DNA from: Furfurilactobacillus rossiae DSM 15814
GTDB lineage: Bacteria > Bacillota > Bacilli > Lactobacillales > Lactobacillaceae
Assembly (NCBI RefSeq): GCF_000428925.1
Contig: NZ_AUAW01000011.1
Coordinates: forward strand, 1-64,000
Direction of reading: 5' to 3'
DNA: 64,000 bases
Positions within the stretch are counted from its first letter, which is position 1. Each line of letters begins with the position of its first letter. The position numbers and the translations under genes were made by a program. Positions 48,117 through 58,149 of this stretch are shown piece after piece. A model generated the notes under the pieces. That model did no database searches, was not told the DNA's origin, and was given only the letters and a program-made list of their open reading frames with translations.

Positions 48117-48137
48117 CGTACAAGCAGAGGTCACATT

Positions 48138-48722
48138 GTGAATTTACCTAATAAATTAACGGTTTTTCGAATCATTTTGATTCCAGTTTTCTTGATTATT
48201 ATGGCAGTTCCCTTTAATTGGGGCGTTGTTACGTGGGCAGGCACGAATATTCCGGTCACGAGTTTGATTGGCACGATCATCTTTATTGTTGCGTCGTTAA
48301 CTGATTTCTTGGACGGTAGAATTGCTCGCGGACAGCATTTGGTTACAAACTTTGGTAAGTTTGCCGATCCACTTGCTGATAAAATGCTGGTAATGACTGC
48401 TTTTGTCATCTTAGTTGAGATGGGCAAGGCACCAGCTTGGGTTGTTGCGATTATCGTGTGTCGTGAACTTGCAATCACCGGTTTGCGGTTGTTAATTGTT
48501 GAAAACGATGGCACTGTGATGGCTGCGGCTTATCCAGGTAAAATCAAAACAACCACACAAATGTTATCGATCATTTTGTTGTTCTTGAACAATGTGTTCT
48601 TTAACAACATTCATGTACCGATGGCTGGCATTCTGCTTTATGTCTGCTTATTCTTCACTATCTATTCAGGAATTGATTACTTCGTTCAAAACCGGAGTGT
48701 CTTCAGCGATGGGTTTAAATAA
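48138..48722 (+). CDS. pgsA: CDP-diacylglycerol-glycerol-3-phosphate 3-phosphatidyltransferase
   Basis: A 194-residue membrane enzyme that makes phosphatidylglycerol phosphate. The CDP-alcohol phosphotransferase signature D-x2-D-G-x2-A-R-x8-G-x3-D-x3-D is complete (DFLDGRIARG... GKFADPLAD), with four to five membrane segments. The start is GTG 48138 after GCAGAGGTC, 21 bases behind the RodZ-like gene. A terminator follows. Confidence 0.96.
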   Translation: MNLPNKLTVFRIILIPVFLIIMAVPFNWGVVTWAGTNIPVTSLIGTIIFIVASLTDFLDGRIARGQHLVTNFGKFADPLADKMLVMTAFVILVEMGKAPAWVVAIIVCRELAITGLRLLIVENDGTVMAAAYPGKIKTTTQMLSIILLFLNNVFFNNIHVPMAGILLYVCLFFTIYSGIDYFVQNRSVFSDGFK

Positions 48723-48734
48723 ATAACGATTTTT

Positions 48735-48767
48735 AGGACACCTTTGCAAACTGTGAAGGTGTCTTTT
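48735..48767 (+). terminator. pgsA terminator
   Basis: AGGACACCTT (48735-48744) pairs with AAGGTGTCTT (48756-48765) including a wobble, then T residues. Confidence 0.8.
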
Positions 48768-48876
48768 TAAATACTCTTTTCAATTCTTCAGGGCTACGGT
48801 TATGTGCAAACTGTTTTATAATTGAAACTGCACGAACATTTGTGACTAAAATGCGTATGTTAGGAGTGAACATCGT

Positions 48877-50127
48877 TTGCAAGCAGAAATTATCGCCGTT
48901 GGTACGGAAATTTTACTAGGACAGATCGACAATACGAATGCGAGTTATGTGGCCCGTGGACTAGCCGGACTGGGCATTAATGTATTTCATCAACAGGTAA
49001 TTGGTGACAATCCGGAACGTTTGGATGATGCCATTGCATTGGCGGAGCAGCGAAGTGATCTCGTTGTTGTGATGGGTGGTCTCGGACCCACACGAGATGA
49101 TTTAACCAAGCAAGTTGTTGCAAGGCATTTAGGCCGAAAATTAGTGGTTGATGAGCAGGCGCTCAATAAGATTGTCACGCATTATAAAACGACTGGCCGG
49201 TCGCTAGGTGATAACGATCGATTGCAGGCGTTGTATGTGGACGGTGGTCGTTCATTACCTAACGAAAATGGTATGGCTGTTGGTGACTTTATTCATCAGG
49301 CAAACTGGACAGACTTTTTAGTCCTGCCAGGACCGCCACGTGAATTAATCGATATGTTTGATCGAACAGTCGTGCCGATCTTAAGGGACACGTATCAAAT
49401 TGAGCAGCGGCTAAAGTCCCGAGTCTTAAGGTATTTTGGAATTGGTGAAGCAGATTTGGCACGTCAATTAGATGATTTAATTGATAATCAGACGAATCCG
49501 ACGTTAGCCACCTATGCTAAAAGCGGTGAAGTCACGTTGCGTTTGACCGCTAACGCCAAAGACGACCAGGTTGCTAATGCTCTGTTAGATAAAATGGAGA
49601 AGACCGTTCAAGATCGCATTGGGCAGTACTTTTACGGCTACGGAGACGATAACGATTTGGCAACTGTGGTTGTTAATCAGCTCATTGCGCATCATTTAAG
49701 TATCACGGCAGCTGAAAGTTTAACTGCTGGGTTATTTCAGAGTACGATTGGATCGGTTCCTGGCGTTTCAACTGTTTTTCCAGGCGGTTTTGTAACGTAT
49801 GCGGCTTCTGCGAAGCATGAGCTGATTGCTGTTCCGCAGTCTGTGATTGATCAGTTTGGCGTGGTTAGCGAGCAGACAGCTATTTGGATGGCACAGCAAT
49901 CTAAGAAACTGTTGCATACTGATATCGCGATTTCATTCACCGGTGTTGCAGGACCAGATGAGTTAGAGGGTCATCCTGCTGGTACAGTTTGGATTGGCTT
50001 AGCGTATCGTGACGAACCAGTGGTTGCACATGAATATCACTTTGCGGATGACCGCCAATTAAATCGTTGGCGATCTGTACTAAACGGATTGGATCTGGTT
50101 CGTCGCGCCATCAACGATCAAAACTGA
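48877..50127 (+). CDS. cinA: CinA-like protein (MoaB/competence-damage domain)
   Basis: A 416-residue protein with an N-terminal MoeA/MoaB-like domain (AEIIAVGTEILLGQIDNTNA, VVMGGLGPTRDDLT) and a C-terminal CinA domain (ITAAESLTAGLFQSTIGSVP, FTGVAGPDELEGHPAGTVWI), a nicotinamide-nucleotide amidase in some bacteria. It lies directly before recA, the classical cinA-recA order linked to competence. The start is TTG 48877, ten bases after TAGGAG. A TATAAT at 48827 may be its -10. Confidence 0.93.
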   Translation: MQAEIIAVGTEILLGQIDNTNASYVARGLAGLGINVFHQQVIGDNPERLDDAIALAEQRSDLVVVMGGLGPTRDDLTKQVVARHLGRKLVVDEQALNKIVTHYKTTGRSLGDNDRLQALYVDGGRSLPNENGMAVGDFIHQANWTDFLVLPGPPRELIDMFDRTVVPILRDTYQIEQRLKSRVLRYFGIGEADLARQLDDLIDNQTNPTLATYAKSGEVTLRLTANAKDDQVANALLDKMEKTVQDRIGQYFYGYGDDNDLATVVVNQLIAHHLSITAAESLTAGLFQSTIGSVPGVSTVFPGGFVTYAASAKHELIAVPQSVIDQFGVVSEQTAIWMAQQSKKLLHTDIAISFTGVAGPDELEGHPAGTVWIGLAYRDEPVVAHEYHFADDRQLNRWRSVLNGLDLVRRAINDQN

Positions 50128-50217
50128 TGCGAACTTTTGTTCGATTTTCCTTGCTTTTTGTTCTATTACTCGGTATCATAATGACATTAGGTTATGTGAT
50201 TGAAGGAGGATTTGCCC

Positions 50218-51339
50218 TTGGCAGATGCACGTCAGGCAGCCTTAGATGCTGCATTAAAGAAAATTGAAAAAAACTTTGGTAAGGGATCCATTATGCGTTT
50301 GGGTGAAAATGTAAACACTCAAATTTCAACGATTCCTTCCGGCTCTCTGAAACTGGACGATGCACTGGGCGTAGGTGGCTACCCACGCGGGCGGATCGTT
50401 GAAGTTTATGGTCCTGAATCATCAGGTAAGACAACAATTGCATTACATGCTGTGGCCGAAGTTCAAAAGATGGGTGGTACAGCAGCGTACATCGATGCTG
50501 AAAACGCGTTAGATGCCCAATATGCTGAAGCCTTAGGTGTCAAAGTCGATGATTTATTATTGTCTCAGCCAGACACTGGTGAACAGGGATTGGAAATTAC
50601 GGATGCGTTAGTTTCCTCCGGTGCGATTGACATTGTTGTCATTGATTCAGTAGCTGCTTTAGTTCCTCGTGCTGAAATCGAAGGTGAAATGGGTGATGCT
50701 CATGTCGGCCTTCAAGCACGATTGATGTCACAGGCTTTGCGGAAACTTTCTGGAACCATTAACAAAACCAAGACCATCGCAATCTTTATCAATCAGATTC
50801 GTGAAAAAGTTGGTGTGATGTTTGGTAATCCAGAAACGACACCGGGTGGACGGGCACTTAAGTTTTATGCCACAATTCGCCTAGAAGTACGTCGAGCTGA
50901 GCAGATTAAAGATGGCACTGAAGTAAAGGGGAACCGTACTAGAATTAAGGTTGTTAAGAACAAGGTAGCTTCACCATTCCGTGTTGCGGAAGTCGACATT
51001 ATGTACGGACACGGCATTTCTCAATCAGGTGAGTTGCTGGACATGGCGGTTGACAAGGATATTGTCGACAAGTCTGGTGCTTGGTACTCTTATGATGGTG
51101 AGCGGATCGGTCAAGGCCGGGAAAATGTTAAGGCTTATCTAGAGGCCGATGAGCATCAAGCAATGCGGCAAGAAATCTATGATAAAGTGCGTAAGGCATA
51201 TAACATGGACGGAAACGCCGACGATGAGGATGCGGAATCTGCTGAAAACGGTACGAAAGACGCTAAGACAGCAAAAACATCATCCACTAAGACGACTAAG
51301 TCTTCAGCAAAGGGTAGCGAAACAACGCTAGATGTTTAG
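50218..51339 (+). CDS. recA: recombinase RecA
   Basis: A 373-residue recombinase and LexA co-protease. It has [16 protein letters not shown], Walker [10 protein letters not shown] (residues about 65-73), Walker [14 protein letters not shown], loop L2 region [18 protein letters not shown], and a long acidic/Lys-Thr-Ser-rich C-terminal tail. I chose TTG 50218 ([11 protein letters not shown]), eight bases after AAGGAGGA; the in-frame TTG at 50200 contains that site. It is followed by a terminator and then by inserted transporter genes rather than rny. Confidence 0.96.
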   Translation: MADARQAALDAALKKIEKNFGKGSIMRLGENVNTQISTIPSGSLKLDDALGVGGYPRGRIVEVYGPESSGKTTIALHAVAEVQKMGGTAAYIDAENALDAQYAEALGVKVDDLLLSQPDTGEQGLEITDALVSSGAIDIVVIDSVAALVPRAEIEGEMGDAHVGLQARLMSQALRKLSGTINKTKTIAIFINQIREKVGVMFGNPETTPGGRALKFYATIRLEVRRAEQIKDGTEVKGNRTRIKVVKNKVASPFRVAEVDIMYGHGISQSGELLDMAVDKDIVDKSGAWYSYDGERIGQGRENVKAYLEADEHQAMRQEIYDKVRKAYNMDGNADDEDAESAENGTKDAKTAKTSSTKTTKSSAKGSETTLDV

Positions 51340-51400
51340 TTGGACGGCTTTGCACTTAGAAATGAGATGCTTTAAATTTAATTAAATCAATCATTTTTTT

Positions 51401-51430
51401 AAGACGCTGATATTATCAGCGTCTTTTTTT
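51401..51430 (+). terminator. recA terminator
   Basis: AAGACGCTGAT (51401-51411) pairs perfectly with ATCAGCGTCTT (51415-51425) around ATT, then T7. Confidence 0.95.
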
Positions 51431-51441
51431 GCGAAAAAAAG

Positions 51442-51507
51442 TTGACTTTTGTCTTAACTACATATACAGTTAGTTACATAAGTACTTAACCACATAAGTA
51501 GCGGAGG
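51442..51507 (+). promoter_or_regulatory. promoter and repeat-rich control region of the Bce-like transporter
   Basis: -35 TTGACT (51442-51447), 17-base spacer, -10 TACAGT (51465-51470). An inverted repeat TAACT/AGTTA brackets the -10, and ACATAAGTA occurs twice further down (about 51476 and 51493). These could be operators, for example for the nearby GntR regulator, but no proof exists in the sequence. Confidence 0.6.
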
Positions 51508-51513
51508 AAAATC

Positions 51514-52272
51514 ATGCAAAAAACACCAGTAGTTTCAGTTAGTGGGTTACACAAAACCTATGGGCGTAAGAATGAACAACAATATGAAGCTTTAAAGGGA
51601 ATTAATTTTACGATCGATGAAGGCGAATTTGTTGGCATTATGGGAGCCTCAGGGTCGGGTAAAACAACGCTACTTAACTTACTGTCCACACTTGACACGC
51701 CGACGAGTGGCAGTGTGGAGGTAAATGGGCAAGATATAACCGGGTTCAAGGGAAAAGCATTGTCAGACTTCCGTTCAGAAGAAATCGGTTTTATCTTTCA
51801 GGACTTCAATCTTTTAGAGAGTTTGACGGCTAAAGAAAACATTGCTTTGCCCTTATCACTTCAAGGGGTAAAGAAAGTGGAAATTTCAAAAGCGGTTAAA
51901 GAAGTGGCCACAACATTGTCGATTGAAAACTTGTTATCTAAATATCCTACAGAACTGTCAGGGGGTCAAAAACAGCGCGTAGCGGCAGCCAGAGCGATTG
52001 TTCATCGTCCCGCAATCATTATGGGGGATGAACCAACTGGGGCCTTAGATTCAAAGTCTGCGCGTGATTTACTAGATTTAATGACAGATATTAATAAAAA
52101 CCAACATGTTTCTGTCCTATTGGTCACACATGATCCATTTTCAGCCAGTTTTTGTGACCGGATATTGTTCATTCAAGACGGTCAAATTGGTCAGGAATTA
52201 AAAAAAGCTGACAATAATCGCCAAACTTTTTATCAAGAAATTCTGAACCAATTGGGTACTTTTGAACAGTAA
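51514..52272 (+). CDS. ABC transporter ATP-binding protein, BceA/MacB type
   Basis: A 252-residue ATPase: Walker A GASGSGKTT (about residues 46-54), Q-loop FQDFNLLESLTAKEN, signature LSGGQKQRVAAARAI, Walker B AIIMGDEPTGALDSKS, switch VLLVTHDPF. The sequence and its pairing with an FtsX-like permease match the peptide-detoxification (bacitracin/lantibiotic) transporters of Firmicutes. The 3' end is 14 bases from the permease start. No histidine kinase/response regulator lies alongside. The Shine-Dalgarno is GCGGAGGAAA. Confidence 0.93.
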   Translation: MQKTPVVSVSGLHKTYGRKNEQQYEALKGINFTIDEGEFVGIMGASGSGKTTLLNLLSTLDTPTSGSVEVNGQDITGFKGKALSDFRSEEIGFIFQDFNLLESLTAKENIALPLSLQGVKKVEISKAVKEVATTLSIENLLSKYPTELSGGQKQRVAAARAIVHRPAIIMGDEPTGALDSKSARDLLDLMTDINKNQHVSVLLVTHDPFSASFCDRILFIQDGQIGQELKKADNNRQTFYQEILNQLGTFEQ

Positions 52273-52285
52273 GCGGGGGAATGAC

Positions 52286-54088
52286 ATGTTAACTAAATTA
52301 TCATTAGCAGGAATTAAAAATCGGTTTAAAGATTACTTAGTTTTACTTACTGGTCTTATTATCTCAGCAGCTGTTTTTTACATGTTTGCCAATTTGGCGA
52401 CAAATCGTGAATTCGTTAAATCCAATACTCAAATTTCCATGGCCTCACAAGTTTTTATCTTTGGAATGATTTTGCTGATTCTGATTACAATCGTGTACAT
52501 TGCCTATGCAAATTCTTTTTTGTTAAGCATGCGACAACATGATTATGGTTTATTTATGATGTTGGGTGCTAAAAAGAATCGAATTGGCGAACTGGTTTTT
52601 ATTGAGACGTTACTGATTGGTGTGATTTCCACCATCGTTGGGATTGTTTTAGGGATAGGTATGAGTATGGGACTATCCCAAATTTTGTTTAATCAATTGG
52701 GACTGACTGTGCATCATTTCAATGCTCTTTATTGGCCAGCAATTGTGACCACAATTTGTCTGTATGTTGGTTTGTTTCTCGTATCTGGCCTCTTCAATTT
52801 AGCTAAATTGGTTAGAACGCCAGTGCTTAAATTGTTACACATAGATGATGAGGTTTCTCTACCTAAAAGACGACCATTAGTGCAATTAACGGAAATTGTG
52901 GCAGGACTTTTGCTACTGGCAATTGGATACATTGCTATGGCCAAAATCATGACGTTGCAACTGTTGGCTGTTCCACTAGCACTAGTGACGATCACACTTG
53001 GTAGCTATTTGCTATTTAGTGCAGTTATTGTCGGTGCTGTTGAATTGCTGAAGCAAACAAATTTTGCTAACAAAAAATTGCATAATTTTACATTAGCTCA
53101 AATTATGTTTAGAGTTCGTAGCTATACGCGAATTCTGACCATTGTATCGTTATTATTTGCTTTAGCGCTAGGGGCAATTAGTGTCGGCGCGGGTTTTCAA
53201 CGGCAGGCACCGCAGATGGCAAGATCGACTAGTGCCTATACAATGGCAATTAACGATATGGACAAAAAGGAACGCAATCTGGTCACTCAATTGAACGACA
53301 CGCACACATTGACCTATTCTCAAAAGATTGTTGGCAACACAGTTTACTATAACGAACAAGAATTTATTGATCATCCTTTGCCAATGTTGAAAAGTCGTCA
53401 GGCCTTAAACAACGGTTCACTCAAGACACTATCTATTGCTCAATTTAAGAAGGTGGCCTTGGATGATATGGATTTCACCGGACTGGTCCCGAAGATTGGT
53501 CAACAGAAAAGTGAGTTTGCAACTCAAAGAGATTTTGCAAATTTAAACACGGCAACTACTCACACGGTTACTATCATTCGCTTAAATAATGTTCTAGCCC
53601 AACGAAAAATTTTGGATCGTTTAGAAAAAATGCAACAGCAACGTTTTCCGGCACCAGCTATGGCGACAGTGGGTGGCTTTCAAACCTATAAAATGTTTAA
53701 TGCTCTCTTTAGTGGCTTACAATTCATGGGATTTTTCCTCGGCTTTGCCTTTTTAGCGATGCTTGCTAGTTGCCTGATGTTTAAGATCTTGTCTGGTGCA
53801 AACAAAGATGTTGTTCGCTACAATATGCTTAACCGGATCGGAACTAGACGGGCGTTGATGAAGCAGGCAGTGCGAGGTGAAATTTTGACACTGTTTGCAC
53901 TGCCAGGCGTTTTGGGCATTGTTGATGTTCTATTTGGATTACAGATGTTTAAACCGCTGATGTATCATCCCTATGAAATGACAGGGTGGTCGATTTTGAT
54001 TTTCTGTATTCTGTACGGTGTTTATTATGGAATCACGACATTAATCTATGAACGGCTGGTGATTCCTAAAGAACAGATGAACGGCTAA
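52286..54088 (+). CDS. FtsX-like ABC permease, BceB type
   Basis: A 600-residue permease with about ten membrane segments: N-terminal helices, three to four pairs in the first half, and a large hydrophilic extracellular stretch (about residues 305-465) before the last FtsX-type helices (FSGLQFMGFFLGFAFLAMLA). The large loop is the hallmark of BceB-like proteins, where it senses peptides. It is slightly shorter than typical (about 640-660). ATG 52286 follows GCGGGGGA; a start inside the upstream gene at 52262 is unlikely. Confidence 0.9.
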   Translation: MLTKLSLAGIKNRFKDYLVLLTGLIISAAVFYMFANLATNREFVKSNTQISMASQVFIFGMILLILITIVYIAYANSFLLSMRQHDYGLFMMLGAKKNRIGELVFIETLLIGVISTIVGIVLGIGMSMGLSQILFNQLGLTVHHFNALYWPAIVTTICLYVGLFLVSGLFNLAKLVRTPVLKLLHIDDEVSLPKRRPLVQLTEIVAGLLLLAIGYIAMAKIMTLQLLAVPLALVTITLGSYLLFSAVIVGAVELLKQTNFANKKLHNFTLAQIMFRVRSYTRILTIVSLLFALALGAISVGAGFQRQAPQMARSTSAYTMAINDMDKKERNLVTQLNDTHTLTYSQKIVGNTVYYNEQEFIDHPLPMLKSRQALNNGSLKTLSIAQFKKVALDDMDFTGLVPKIGQQKSEFATQRDFANLNTATTHTVTIIRLNNVLAQRKILDRLEKMQQQRFPAPAMATVGGFQTYKMFNALFSGLQFMGFFLGFAFLAMLASCLMFKILSGANKDVVRYNMLNRIGTRRALMKQAVRGEILTLFALPGVLGIVDVLFGLQMFKPLMYHPYEMTGWSILIFCILYGVYYGITTLIYERLVIPKEQMNG

Positions 54089-54123
54089 TCGATTAAAAAA
54101 CCAATTTTAGGTTAACTGCTTGA

Positions 54124-54153
54124 TTGACGGAGCAACGGACAATCGCGTATCCT
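54124..54153 (+). promoter_or_regulatory. probable promoter of the GntR-ABC module
   Basis: -35 TTGACG (54124-54129), 18-base spacer, -10 TATCCT (54148-54153), about 45 bases before the regulator. Confidence 0.55.
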
Positions 54154-54197
54154 TATCTTGCTAACACATTAAAGAAAGCTAAGGCTGGAGAAAAAAC

Positions 54198-54593
54198 ATG
54201 CACTTTGACTTTGATGGCAATACGCCACTTTATTTACAAGTGGCAGAACAAATTGAAGAAGCCATTTTAACGAATGGTTTTAAGTCCGGGGAACAAGTGC
54301 CGTCAACGACCGAGATTTCCAGGGAATTTCACATTAACCCTGCAACCGTGTTAAAGGGTATGAATATTTTGGTTAACGACGAGATTATTGAGAAGCGTCG
54401 CGGACTTGGCATGTTTGTATTGGAAGGTGCACGTGAGCGGATTACGGACAAACGGCGTACCCAATTTTATGACGACAACATTCAGCCACTGATTAACGCC
54501 GCTAGGCAAATCGGTCTTTCGGAAGCTGTTTTGGCAGAGATGATTAAACGGGGGTATGCAGATAATGGCACTGATAATCAAAAAATTGACTAA
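54198..54593 (+). CDS. GntR-family regulator, YtrA type
   Basis: A 131-residue repressor: N-terminal winged helix (LYLQVAEQIEEAILTNGFKS, EQVPSTTEISREFHINPATV, RRGLGMFV) with a short C-terminal helical dimerisation part typical of the YtrA subfamily rather than a FadR/HutC effector domain. YtrA-type regulators control adjacent ABC exporters in response to wall-active antibiotics. The next gene starts inside its 3' end, so the module is translationally coupled. It may also act on the upstream Bce-like promoter; this is inference. Confidence 0.9.
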   Translation: MHFDFDGNTPLYLQVAEQIEEAILTNGFKSGEQVPSTTEISREFHINPATVLKGMNILVNDEIIEKRRGLGMFVLEGARERITDKRRTQFYDDNIQPLINAARQIGLSEAVLAEMIKRGYADNGTDNQKID

Positions 54594-55422
54594 GCACGCA
54601 GGGCGTAAAATGCTCCTTCACAGTGCCAATTTAACGTTCGAACCGGAAACGATTTATGGCCTACTGGGTCGTAACGGGGCGGGTAAAAGTACTTTATTAA
54701 ATATGATTGCTGATCGAATTCCGCGGTCAAGTGGTGAAATCACGATTGATGGTCAATCAGTTCACGAAAATGATCATGTTTTACAACGATTTTTTTTGGC
54801 CAGCGAAGATAACCTTTATCCTGCTCGTGAACGAGTAAATAACTTATTTAAGACTACGAAGCAACTGTATGGCGAATTCGATGTTGACTATGCTGAATAC
54901 TTAGCTAAAGCATTTGGGTTAAATACGCGAACTAGTTTTGGTCGCTTATCAACAGGCTACCGAACTATATTTAAGGACATCATCGCACTTTGCGTACCGG
55001 CAGATTACATCATGTTAGATGAGCCAGTGCTTGGTCTTGATGCCGGACATCGTGAACTGTTTTACCGCGAGTTGATAACCACATACGCGGATCGTCCACG
55101 AACCTTTATTATTGCGACCCATTTGATTGAGGAAGTTGAAACGATCCTAAATAACGTGATTGTGATTAATCAGGGGCGAATTAAATTGGCTGAGCCTGTC
55201 GAGGCACTAATGGCCCGATCGTATCGTTTAGCCGGGCCAAGCGATGCAATGGCAATGTTCTTGCCTAGTGTTAAAGTGCTGTCGCAAAGCTCATTTGGGC
55301 ATGAAACGAGAGCAATTGTAACGATGATTGGCTCGCCGGCATTACCAGAGGGAATTGCTAAACAGTCTTTGAGCTTGCAGGATCTGTTTGTGGCATTAAC
55401 GGAGGATAGTCATGAAGATTAA
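54565..55422 (+). CDS. ABC transporter ATP-binding protein, YtrB type
   Basis: A 285-residue ATPase. Walker A GRNGAGKST is intact, and Walker B is DYIMLDEPVLGLDAG. The signature is LSTGYRTIFKD instead of LSGGQ, which is usual for the YtrB/EcsA-like branch. ATG 54565 lies ten bases after CGGGGG, overlapping the GntR gene by 29 bases; ATG 54556 sits too close to the ribosome site. It probably energises the permease that overlaps its end by 11 bases. Confidence 0.9.
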   Translation: MALIIKKLTKHAGRKMLLHSANLTFEPETIYGLLGRNGAGKSTLLNMIADRIPRSSGEITIDGQSVHENDHVLQRFFLASEDNLYPARERVNNLFKTTKQLYGEFDVDYAEYLAKAFGLNTRTSFGRLSTGYRTIFKDIIALCVPADYIMLDEPVLGLDAGHRELFYRELITTYADRPRTFIIATHLIEEVETILNNVIVINQGRIKLAEPVEALMARSYRLAGPSDAMAMFLPSVKVLSQSSFGHETRAIVTMIGSPALPEGIAKQSLSLQDLFVALTEDSHED

Positions 55423-56200
55423 ACCAGTTTATCAATTTCGTCTTCGGCGTGATGCAAAATTATTGGGATGGGGTTATTTAGCTTCGTTCGTTGGCTTGTG
55501 GTTTATTCCATTTTTGATCAGATGGATGACCAGTGGCTTTAAAGCAGCGCTACCACTCAAACCGTATCTCGCAACTAATGCTTTAGAGTCGATCATGGTC
55601 TTGTTTCTCTTTGTAGTTGGCGCACTTGTTTATCAGGGATTTGAATTATTCATCCAAAATGGTATTTCACGGCGTACCTACTGGACGGGGAAATTGCTGA
55701 GCCTGATGACAATTGCTGTCGGTATTTCCGTTATCAATGTTTTATATCGGCTACTGGTAGCACAGCCACTAGGGATGCGAACGTTTGAAAGCGCAGGTCG
55801 CGCAGAATTTGGTCACTTCATTCAGCATGGCAATATTGATATTTTTTGGTTTTGGATTCGTGCACTGAGTACGTTGACGTTAGCGCTGGCACTCGGTATG
55901 CTCGTTGGCGCTGTGTTGGGGTTAATGACAACTAGGTGGAAGATTATTACATTCATTGCTGCGCCGATTATTGGTCTTGGCCTACTGACATTCATTTTGT
56001 ACGCTGGTACAAATGGTGGCCAACCGATTTCCTTCACATCAACCTGGTTGGGAAGTTTATTCCGGGTGATGTATGGATTTGATGGCTATATTCGATATCA
56101 ACATCCGTTAAATTTAGTTGTAACAAACTTTATTTTGAGTGCAATCTGTTTGGCTGTTAGTTACAGTTTTAACCGTTTGCTGCGCCTAAGACGAGTTTAA
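55412..56200 (+). CDS. ABC transporter permease of the GntR module
   Basis: A 262-residue membrane protein with about six hydrophobic segments (for example VGLWFIPFLIRWM, TLTLALALGMLVGAVLGLM). I cannot assign a substrate. Its ATG overlaps the ATPase gene by 11 bases and follows GGAGGATAG, so the two are made together. Exporter function is inferred from the YtrA/YtrB-type neighbours. Confidence 0.8.
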   Translation: MKIKPVYQFRLRRDAKLLGWGYLASFVGLWFIPFLIRWMTSGFKAALPLKPYLATNALESIMVLFLFVVGALVYQGFELFIQNGISRRTYWTGKLLSLMTIAVGISVINVLYRLLVAQPLGMRTFESAGRAEFGHFIQHGNIDIFWFWIRALSTLTLALALGMLVGAVLGLMTTRWKIITFIAAPIIGLGLLTFILYAGTNGGQPISFTSTWLGSLFRVMYGFDGYIRYQHPLNLVVTNFILSAICLAVSYSFNRLLRLRRV

Positions 56201-56226
56201 TGGAGACAAACGTTAGCCATCGTTTA

Positions 56227-56255
56227 TTGACAGCTTGCTCGTTTATCAGTAAACT
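56227..56255 (+). promoter_or_regulatory. rny promoter
   Basis: -35 TTGACA (56227-56232), 17-base spacer, -10 TAAACT (56250-56255), with about 85 nt of leader. Confidence 0.75.
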
Positions 56256-56343
56256 GAAACTGTGTAAATAATCAATTTAACATCTTACAAGTTTGCGGCT
56301 GGCTTAACGGTCAGCCATTTTTGATGAAGGGCGGGAATTAAAT

Positions 56344-57906
56344 ATGGTTTACGTTGTAACCATAATCCTCGTGCTCATCGCTATTATTGCCGGTCTGTAT
56401 GGTGGACTTGCCATTGCCAAGAAGCGTCACGAACGCGATATTGACAATGCCAACAATTCTGCCGCAGCCATCCTTAAAAAAGCTCACCAGGATGCAAAAA
56501 CCGCTAAAAAAGAGGCTTTACTTGAGGCTCGCGAAGAGAACCACAAGTACCGAACGGACGTTGAAAATGAATTAAAGGATCGACGTGCGGAGGTTCAAAA
56601 GCAAGAAGATCGGTTATTGCAACGTGAAGAAGCTCTGGATCGCAAAGATAATACGTTTGAAAAGCGTGAAGCGCAATTGACACGCAAAGAGGACAAGTTA
56701 ACTAGTGATCGGGATGCACTGAAACAGCAACAGCAAGAAGCAGCAGACCTCATCGATAAGCGACAACAAGAAGTTGAACGAGTGGCGGCTTTGTCTCAAG
56801 ACGAAGCACGAGATTTAGTTATTCAGGAAACAAAGGATCAGTTGGCTCATGAACGAGCTGTACTGATTAAAGAAAGTGAAGAAGAGGCCAAGATCTCTGC
56901 TGATAAGGAAGCTAAGAATCTGATTGTTGCTGCCATTCAGCGGAGTGTTGCAGACACCGTCTCTGATAATACGGTGACGGTCGTTACATTGCCGAATGAT
57001 GACATGAAAGGCCGAATCATTGGTCGTGAGGGCCGTAACATTCGGACACTTGAAACGTTAACTGGAATTGACCTCATTATTGACGATACGCCGGAAGCAG
57101 TTGTGCTGAGTGGGTTTGATCCCGTTCGTCGTGAAATTGCTAAGTTGGCGTTGGAGAAATTGATTGCTGATGGTCGGATTCATCCGGCTAGAATTGAAGA
57201 AATGGTTGAAAAAGCACGCAAGGAAATGGATGATAAAATCCGTGAAATTGGTGAGCAAACCGTCTTTGATTTAGGCATTCGAGCCATGAATCCTGATTTG
57301 ATCAAGACAATTGGCCGAATGAACTACAGAACCAGTTATGGTCAAAATGTTTTGAACCACTCTATTGAAGTTGCTAAGTTGACCGCTGTGATGGCGGCTG
57401 AACTTGGTGAGGATGTTGCGTTAGCTAAGCGCGCAGGATTATTACACGATATTGGTAAGGCCGTGGATCATGAAGTTGAAGGATCTCACGTTGAATTAGG
57501 GGTTGAATTGGCAACTAAGTACCATGAAAACCCAGTTGTTATTAACACAATTGCTTCCCACCATGGTGATGTTGAACCAACATCGATCATTGCCGTCTTG
57601 GTTGGGGCTGCGGATGCCATTTCCTCAGCAAGACCGGGTGCACGTTCCGAATCGCTTGAAAATTACATTCAACGTTTGAAACAGTTGGAAGAAATTGCCA
57701 ATCGTCATGATGGTGTGGCACAGAGTTATGCCATTCAGGCAGGCCGTGAAGTACGGGTTATCGTTAAGCCTCAGGATATCGATGATCTTCAAGCAACGGT
57801 CATTGCTCGTGACATTAAGAATGAAATTGAAAACGATCTTGAATACCCTGGTCATATTAAAGTGACCGTTATTCGGGAAACGAGAGCTGTTGAGTACGCT
57901 AAATAA
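56344..57906 (+). CDS. rny: ribonuclease Y
   Basis: A 520-residue membrane-anchored endoribonuclease that starts mRNA decay. An N-terminal membrane helix ([20 protein letters not shown]) is followed by a long charged coiled coil (about residues 30-200), a KH domain ([20 protein letters not shown]) and an HD domain with [10 protein letters not shown]. The length and domain order are standard. Shine-Dalgarno AAGGGCGGG. In related genomes it follows recA directly; here 4.8 kb of transporter genes intervene. Confidence 0.97.
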   Translation: MVYVVTIILVLIAIIAGLYGGLAIAKKRHERDIDNANNSAAAILKKAHQDAKTAKKEALLEAREENHKYRTDVENELKDRRAEVQKQEDRLLQREEALDRKDNTFEKREAQLTRKEDKLTSDRDALKQQQQEAADLIDKRQQEVERVAALSQDEARDLVIQETKDQLAHERAVLIKESEEEAKISADKEAKNLIVAAIQRSVADTVSDNTVTVVTLPNDDMKGRIIGREGRNIRTLETLTGIDLIIDDTPEAVVLSGFDPVRREIAKLALEKLIADGRIHPARIEEMVEKARKEMDDKIREIGEQTVFDLGIRAMNPDLIKTIGRMNYRTSYGQNVLNHSIEVAKLTAVMAAELGEDVALAKRAGLLHDIGKAVDHEVEGSHVELGVELATKYHENPVVINTIASHHGDVEPTSIIAVLVGAADAISSARPGARSESLENYIQRLKQLEEIANRHDGVAQSYAIQAGREVRVIVKPQDIDDLQATVIARDIKNEIENDLEYPGHIKVTVIRETRAVEYAK

Positions 57907-57922
57907 GTGACTTAATGGGTAT

Positions 57923-57964
57923 AAAACGACACTTAGCCGAGACTTGGCTGATGTCGTTTTTCTT
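57923..57964 (+). terminator. rny terminator
   Basis: AAAACGACA (57923-57931) pairs with TGTCGTTTT (57952-57960), with an inner AGCC/GGCT stem and a T-run. Confidence 0.88.
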
Positions 57965-58149
57965 TGCAGTTAAACATTGTTTTTAGTAGGGACCACGTGT
58001 TCGAATCAACCCAGACAGTGACCGTAAAAAATGTTAAACTTAGACCATCGTTTTTTAGGACTTGGATGGAATTGTTTGTTAGTTATAAGTGGGTGAGGCC
58101 GCTTACGGCGAACAACGCATTTTTTGAAGTAGTGAGGAGTTTACGTTAC

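Noticed and set aside
57964-58149. N-terminal extension of mutS
   Set aside because: The extension includes the rny terminator T-run and non-family sequence; ATG 58150 has the ribosome site and normal MutS start.
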